The translations under genes and the position numbers were made by a program. This document shows, one piece after another, positions 59,813 through 64,000 of a stretch of 64,000 bases of DNA; position 1 is the stretch's first letter; each line of letters opens with the position of its first letter. Below the pieces are notes generated by a model, which was given only the letters and a program-made list of their open reading frames with translations, did no database searches and was not told the origin of the DNA. Source of the DNA: CAZQHK01 sp964593455 (GTDB taxonomy: Bacteria > Muiribacteriota > CAYSPT01); assembly GCA_964593455.1 (NCBI GenBank), contig CAZQHK010000026.1:1-64000 (forward strand), read 5' to 3'.

Positions 59813-62169
59813 TCATCCTTTTTTCTGTTTACACTGGTCGATCACCAGGCAGGTCAGGCAGCCTGGATCGCCATCATCAAATTCCCCGAAACATGGATAC
59901 TCATCATTTGAGAGATCCATTGCCTTATTTTTGCAGGTCACTTTCGCTGTGCATATTTTACAGCTTTCTACGCCCTCTTCATACTGACCTAAACAGGCAA
60001 AGGTTTCGAGGCTCTCTACATCAATTTCTACCGGCTCAGTGGTAGCTTCACAGCATTGTATACCAACTTCGCAGGTGAGACAAGTTTCGTCATCCGGGAT
60101 ATGCTCTCCAAAACAGGGAAAATCGGAGATATCAGCCGGCCCGGTGTCGGGCTCTGGTTCCGCCAGTTCCGGTCCTATTTCAGGAGTCTCGGGAGAAGAT
60201 TCTTCCAGGACCTTTTTTGGTTCCACTGCCTGATCGCGTTCTTCCACTTCCGGGCCAGCGGCGGTTCCGGCTAGGATCTTCTGAGCCAGAAGGGCTCTCC
60301 TGGTGGTACTGATGTCCCTCATTCTTCCATGAATCTCGGGCAGTTCCGCCTGGACTCCCGCCAACTTTTCCTGCCCCATTATTAGAACTTCGACCTCTTC
60401 CATGGCCCGTGCTTTGTTTTGATAGATAATGTTTTGTCCTTCTTCAGGCATCTCCCCGAGGGTGTCGCCCGGTCCCAGAATAGACAGACTTTTATTGTCA
60501 GGAGACAGAAGTTCTACTGATCCCCGTTTGATGAGGTACCAGAACCGTACCTGTTCGTTATCGCGATAGATGAATTTACCTTCCGGGAACACCTTGGTGC
60601 TGAACCCGCGAGTCAGAGTATTCAACTGTTCTTCTGAAAGCGATTTGAAATTGAACCGGTCGGCATCGGTACCCGATATTTGCTGGAGAAACTCCAGGTT
60701 CTCTTCAGATTTATCTACCACTTCTTTCAGGGCGGTAAGGTCCACACCCTGGGACTGGGATACCGAAATTTGTTCAGTACCCGAAACCGAAGTTGTCAGC
60801 AGATCTGTCTCTTCTTTTTTTGGGGCTTCTTGTTGTACCGGCTCCGCTTCCGGTTCCTGTAACGGTGCTTCGACGGACGGCTGCTCGGCCGCGGGAGCGA
60901 TTACAGGTTCTTGGACCGGTGCTTCGACGGACGGCTGCTCGGCCNNNNNNNNNNNNNNNNNNNNNNNNNNNNNNNNNNNNNNNNNNNNNNNNNNNNNNNN
61001 NNNNNNNNNNNNNNNNNNNNNNNNNNNNNNNNNNNNNNNNNNNNCGCGGGAGCGATTACAGGTTCTTGGACCGGTGCTTCGACGGACGGCTGCTCGGCCA
61101 CGGGAGCGATTACAGGTTCTTGGACCGGTGCTTCGACGGGCGGCTGCTTGGCCGCGGGAGCGATTTCAGGGATCGGTTCAGGTTCCCGTACCGGTGCGGG
61201 AGGTGGTTCAACAATAGTTGTTGATCCTTTGAGAAGTATATCCGCAGTTCGAGCCACATCAAGATCGGGGTCGGCCAGGAAATTCTCCAGAACCGTTTGT
61301 GCTTCATTGGGAAAAAGACTCGCCATCTGAACCAGGGCTCCACGCCGGATGGCGGGATTGAAGCTTCTAAGATCATCCTCTATGGTTTCTTTGGTTTTCT
61401 TTTCGTCCAGGGCATTGGTGGCGGCTTCACGAAAGAGCGATTCTCCCAGACCGCGCAGGGCTGTGAAGATTCCGTCCACTACCTCACGCTGCATCCGGTG
61501 GGCGTACAGATAGCTTCTTCCGAGCGCCCGCTGCAATGCTGATTTTTCAACCTCATCGGCCGTCAGTAAAGCTTCCCCGAAAGCTTTTAGTATTTCCGGA
61601 GTTGGATCGGTTTCCAGTGACGATATCATACGGAGCCGCACTTGAGGAGCACGCTCTGAACGGTATGCTTCCAGCAAACGTTTGGTAGCTTGAGGATTGT
61701 CCAGGTGAGCTACTACCCAGGCCGCTCCCACCCGCTCGTTGTTGTTCTCAGAAGATAAAATCCTGTCCAGTAGGGGAAGTGGGTCCACCATGTCGTATTT
61801 TTGCAAAGCCTTCAGAGAGTTGAGTCTGACCCTCTGGTTTTTGTCGTTGAGAGTAGCCAGAAGATATATCGGAGTACTGTCATTTCCGGTCATTTCCAAG
61901 GCTTCCACAGCATTGGCCCGGACCCGGTCATCATCATGGACAAGAAATCGGATCAAATAAGGAAAGGCCTTATCGCTTCCTGTACAGGCGAAAACCTTGA
62001 TGAGATTGGAAAGAACTTCAGGATTGCTTTCTCGCTCGATCCGGTCAATAAGGATAGGGAGAACGTGTTGGTCTTCCCGGTTACGTAGCACTAACTTGAG
62101 CGCTTCCAGGCGCTGGGCGGGATTTCCCTGCTCAAGAGTGTTACGAAGAGATTCAACATCAAAAGGCAT
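59813..62169 (-). CDS. HEAT-repeat, cyclic-nucleotide-binding-like protein with three Cys-rich motifs, interrupted by a scaffold gap
   Basis: ATG 62169 has GGAGG just upstream. About 340 residues of HEAT repeats (LRNREDQHVLPILIDRIERE, DRVRANAVEALEMTGN and later) lead to a Pro/Ala/Glu linker of 18-residue repeats. The linker crosses the 100-N gap. Past the gap, reading continues in another frame because the gap length is arbitrary. That frame stays open through the linker into a cNMP-binding-like domain (FPEGKFIYRDNEQVRFWYLIKRG, LGPGDTLGEMPEEG). Ligand residues look incomplete. The C-terminus holds three copies of a Cys motif (PCFGEHIPDDETCLTCEVGIQC and relatives, spaced C-x(11)-C-x2-C-x5-C). 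I treat the two apparent ORFs as one gene. The GGDEF gene follows six bases later. Confidence 0.72.
60891..61153. repeat. 54-bp tandem repeat interrupted by the scaffold gap
   Basis: Full units lie at 60891-60944, 61046-61099 and 61100-61153, with a partial one before 60891. Each encodes an 18-residue unit (AEQPSVEAPVQEPVIAPA). The real copy number is unknown. Confidence 0.9.
60945..61044. other. Assembly gap (100 N)
   Basis: Exactly 100 N, the usual placeholder for a scaffold gap of unknown size. It falls within the 54-bp tandem repeat. Confidence 0.98.
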
Positions 62170-62371
62170 GGAAAACCTCCAAACTAAGCCCGTTTTCTCG
62201 TATAATCATATTATACCATCATTAAGACGCATGGATACACTCTTCCCGACGTGGCCGTACATGCATTCAGATTAGTGTATCGGTATATTTCATGAAAAAT
62301 TGTAGTAAAAGCTGGTCATTAGAAAGCATGGCAGCGAAGATGCAAGATACAGGCGCCGCATTGAATGGTTG

Positions 62372-62737
62372 TCAAACAAGATCGGTGCGGCCGTAATCAT
62401 CTTCCAGGCGGATGATATCGTCTTCTCCGAAGTAGGTACCGAGCTGAACCTCCACGAAAATAAGTGGTTTTGAGCCGGTGGCTTCCACTCGGTGAGGTGT
62501 GCTTAAAGGTATAAACGATACATCTCCGGCAGTGACCCGCTGTTTATGGTCTCCACATGTTACAATTCCCTCACCTGAAACGACAATCCAGTATTCGCTC
62601 CGCCGTTTGTGTTCCTGGAGACTGAGTCGCTCGCCGGGTGAAACCGTTATCCGTTTAACCTTGTGGTTGGGTTGGTCGGCGAGAACGATGTAATTGCCCC
62701 AGGGCTTAATGGTCGGCTGGCGAGTACAGTCGTTCAT
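62372..62737 (-). CDS. Cupin, mannose-6-phosphate isomerase type II-like
   Basis: The 121-residue protein starts at ATG 62737, eight bases after AAAGGA; a longer frame would run through the tRNA gene. It is a single cupin: KPWGNYIVLADQ, then KRITVSPGERLSLQEHKRRSEYWIVVSGEGIV, and SFIPLSTPHRVEATG with FVEVQLGTYFGEDDIIRLEDDYGR. That is the C-terminal cupin of bifunctional mannose-1-phosphate guanylyltransferase/phosphomannose isomerase (ManC-type), here free-standing. It supplies or epimerises sugars for surface polysaccharides, or binds a sugar. Metal-ligand histidines are visible (EHKRRSEYW, TPHRVE). Confidence 0.85.
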   Translation of the reverse strand: MNDCTRQPTIKPWGNYIVLADQPNHKVKRITVSPGERLSLQEHKRRSEYWIVVSGEGIVTCGDHKQRVTAGDVSFIPLSTPHRVEATGSKPLIFVEVQLGTYFGEDDIIRLEDDYGRTDLV

Positions 62738-62821
62738 AATCACAATCCTTTCCGCTGAGAGCATAGTGCAGCAATGTTCTCCTGTCAAGCGGGTTGAACA
62801 TCTCATTGAGCTCATCCGGCC

Positions 62822-62851
62822 TTGCCTCATCAAGGGTAAATGGTATATAAT
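62822..62851 (+). promoter_or_regulatory. Promoter for tRNA-Ala
   Basis: TTGCCT at 62822-62827 and TATAAT at 62846-62851 have an 18-base spacer. The predicted start is near 62858. Confidence 0.6.
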
Positions 62852-62868
62852 CCATTTTTGTCTGTTGC

Positions 62869-62941
62869 GGGCGATTAGCTCAGTTGGGAGAGCGCTGCCT
62901 TCGCAAGGCAGAGGCCACCGGTTCAAGTCCGGTATCGTCCA
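62869..62941 (+). tRNA. tRNA-Ala (anticodon CGC)
   Basis: The 73-base cloverleaf has acceptor arms GGGCGAT and ATCGTCC. It has a D-arm (TTAGCTCAGTTGGGAGAGCG), an anticodon stem CTGCC/GGCAG with loop TTCGCAA, and a T-arm ACCGG/CCGGT. The anticodon CGC reads alanine codon GCG. The G3-U70 pair that identifies tRNA-Ala is present. CCA is not encoded. Confidence 0.95.
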
Positions 62942-62987
62942 TAACATCGTTCGAACCGGCCAACAGTGACTTGGAGGTAGATACCGA

Positions 62988-63191
62988 ATGCAAAAACACT
63001 CTTTTGATGATCTTCATGCGCTTTTTAAGAACAAATTCTTATTATGTAAAGTGATTTCCGAGAGAGGAAGCGAATTGCTTTCCAACGAGGCGTTTCTTGA
63101 ATGGTTGAAGAAGGAAGACCTCGACCTGTTCGAGTACATCGTGGAAGAGTACAAGGACGGGAAAATTAAGGTCCTTATAGATAAGCTCTAA
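62988..63191 (+). CDS. Small protein, possibly RNA polymerase omega-like
   Basis: GGAGG precedes the ATG at 62988. The 67 residues include KNKFLLCKVISERGSELL and end EEYKDGKIKVLIDKL. This pattern (a helix with a VLVAAKRARQL-like segment followed by a GKI motif) recalls RpoZ, but the invariant residues are weak, so the assignment is tentative. It follows tRNA-Ala and may be on its own transcript. Confidence 0.5.
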   Translation: MQKHSFDDLHALFKNKFLLCKVISERGSELLSNEAFLEWLKKEDLDLFEYIVEEYKDGKIKVLIDKL

Positions 63192-63212
63192 CATAATAAA
63201 CCGGCTTCTTTA

Positions 63213-64000
63213 TTAAGGCGTTATTGGCGGAAGCTCTTCGCCTCGCGGCGGCCTGATTCTTCTGATATCATCCAGATTAGGCAGCTCTTCGCCGGCTGAG
63301 CCTGGTTCCCGCGGTACAATTCCTCCCGGTAGTTTCCCCGGTAGTTTGCTGTCGAGACCCCCGGGTATTTTTCCCGGAAGCTTCGGGTGGTCCGGGTCCT
63401 GAAGGCGGTTGATATTGAAAAGCTCGTTAAGGTTCTGAAGCTGGTTGATCGACTGGTTCATGTCGTGATCGGGTAAAGCTCCCGGCGGCGGGACCGTATT
63501 GAAAGGAATCTCATTTCCCTCGTCGTTCATCCTCTCTCTGAGAATATCCATCTGGTGTTCCCGTTCAGTCCGAATCAGGTCCAGAATGCGGTCCTGATCT
63601 TTCCGAGGAAGCTTGGAAAATGATTCCAGAAACTGGTTACTTTCTTGAAAAGTGAAAGGTCTTTCTCTGACAGATTCAATACTCTCTCCCGGCCGCGGTC
63701 GAAAAGGAATGGGAGAAGCGCTCTCCAGATGATGAAGATCCTTACGGTCGGAAATTTCCAGATTAGATCGGTCACGGTAGGCCGGAGTAAATCCTTCTTT
63801 GGCAGTAGGAGCGTCGACTCTTTCCTTATATTCCGGTCTCTTCCATGGTGGCCTGGCATCATCCTTAAGGTCCTCAACGGAAGCGGCCTCAGGACGGCGT
63901 CCCGGATTCGTGGGACCAGCTGTGCGATTAGGTTCATTCCCCAGTTCGCGGCCGAGGTCCTGTTGGAAACGATGACGTAGTTTTTCAGGGGAAGGACTTC
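63213..64000 (-). CDS. Low-complexity protein, C-terminal part only
   Basis: The frame ending at 63213 is open to the window edge, giving 262 residues without a start. It is rich in P, E, D and R and shows no recognisable domain. Residues near the end repeat LPGKIPGG and LPGKLPGG. A helical segment (LPRKDQDRILDLIRTEREHQMDILRERM) is the only structured stretch. A shorter start at ATG 63551 is possible but not preferred, since the frame is continuous upstream. Function unknown. Confidence 0.5.
   Translation of the reverse strand, partial: SPSPEKLRHRFQQDLGRELGNEPNRTAGPTNPGRRPEAASVEDLKDDARPPWKRPEYKERVDAPTAKEGFTPAYRDRSNLEISDRKDLHHLESASPIPFRPRPGESIESVRERPFTFQESNQFLESFSKLPRKDQDRILDLIRTEREHQMDILRERMNDEGNEIPFNTVPPPGALPDHDMNQSINQLQNLNELFNINRLQDPDHPKLPGKIPGGLDSKLPGKLPGGIVPREPGSAGEELPNLDDIRRIRPPRGEELPPITP

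Noticed and set aside
60901..62169. A separate ORF ending just after the scaffold gap
   Set aside because: Its last residues come from a frame shifted by the arbitrary 100-N placeholder. The repeat phase shows that the real frame continues into the cyclic-nucleotide-binding-like domain.
62372..62947. A longer cupin ORF starting at 62947
   Set aside because: It would be read antisense through the tRNA-Ala gene; ATG 62737 has a good ribosome-binding site.
1..64000. CRISPR arrays, IS elements, prophage or integrase genes
   Set aside because: No regular direct repeats with spacers, no transposase or integrase motifs and no terminal inverted repeats with target duplications were seen. The only tandem repeats are in coding linkers.

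Overview
The window looks like a chromosomal segment, with one 100-N scaffold gap, from an uncultured diderm bacterium. Evidence for an outer membrane is an SLH-domain porin (2956-5271) and a PorV/FadL-like barrel protein (7137-8090), both ending in phenylalanine. SLH-tethered porins are known from Cyanobacteria, Thermotogota, Deinococcota, Negativicutes and several candidate phyla. Base composition is moderate and GTG and TTG starts are frequent. The many TPR, HEAT, Hanks-kinase, FHA and prepilin-like proteins suggest a candidate phylum with elaborate signalling, but the sequence alone does not let me name it. I see no phage, IS element, CRISPR array or plasmid gene.

Layout. 1-2659 (-): the start of a secreted subtilase with a CFI-box C-terminal region. 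2956-8739 (+): an envelope operon of SLH porin, CBM48-like lipoprotein, glucodextranase-C-like protein, outer-membrane barrel and a secreted hypothetical protein. 8961-10688 (+): an M6-like metalloprotease. 11102-12554: two-subunit class I fumarase. 12611-14807: an orphan RCK protein and an RCK-linked channel lacking the GYG filter. 14837-15739: lipoyl synthase. 15805-20226: two TPR/Ser-Thr kinase proteins, one carrying a second, dead kinase domain. 20290-24494 (-): a uridine-phosphorylase-like enzyme, then a heparinase-II/III-like and WecG/TagA/CpsF pair. 24683-25630 (+): sugar-nucleotide epimerase. 25617-29436 (-): TPR protein, Mut7-C protein and a prepilin with a lectin-like C-terminus. 29640-32837 (+): secreted gluzincin-like protease and a basic glycine-zipper protein. 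32936-34181 (+): a sigma-70 factor and a tiny zinc-ribbon protein. 34210-37382 (-): a transglutaminase-like protein without its cysteine and a pilin-like lectin protein. 37610-40002 (+): two prepilins carrying beta-propellers. 40189-51677 (+): an eight-gene phosphosignalling operon (DUF3467, coiled coil, kinase-TPR, VWA, zinc ribbon-FHA, PP2C, kinase-zinc ribbon-FHA, FHA-VWA-FHA-FHA-zinc ribbon). 51696-52841 (-): DUF4185 protein. 52935-62169 (-): a HEAT/cyclic-nucleotide-binding protein, a GGDEF/HEAT/zinc-finger/TPR protein and an FN3 lipoprotein. 62372-64000: a cupin, tRNA-Ala(CGC), an omega-like small protein and the end of a low-complexity protein.

How the parts may work together. The 40-52 kb operon has the components of a phosphorylation triad (VWA protein, PP2C phosphatase, zinc-ribbon kinase) elaborated with FHA phosphothreonine readers and membrane proteins. 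It is the strongest candidate for a little-described system. Several nearby genes place folded domains (beta-propeller, lectin-like) on prepilin stems, suggesting a pilus or pseudopilus that carries cargo domains. The SLH porin operon combines glycan-binding modules with outer-membrane proteins and may handle alpha-glucans.

Regulation visible in the sequence includes several consensus TTGACA-N17-TATAAT-type promoters. A leader motif and hairpin precede three exported-protein genes. A few genes have -10 boxes so close to the start codon that leaderless or near-leaderless transcripts are likely. All functional assignments rest on motif recognition by eye; no database search was run.
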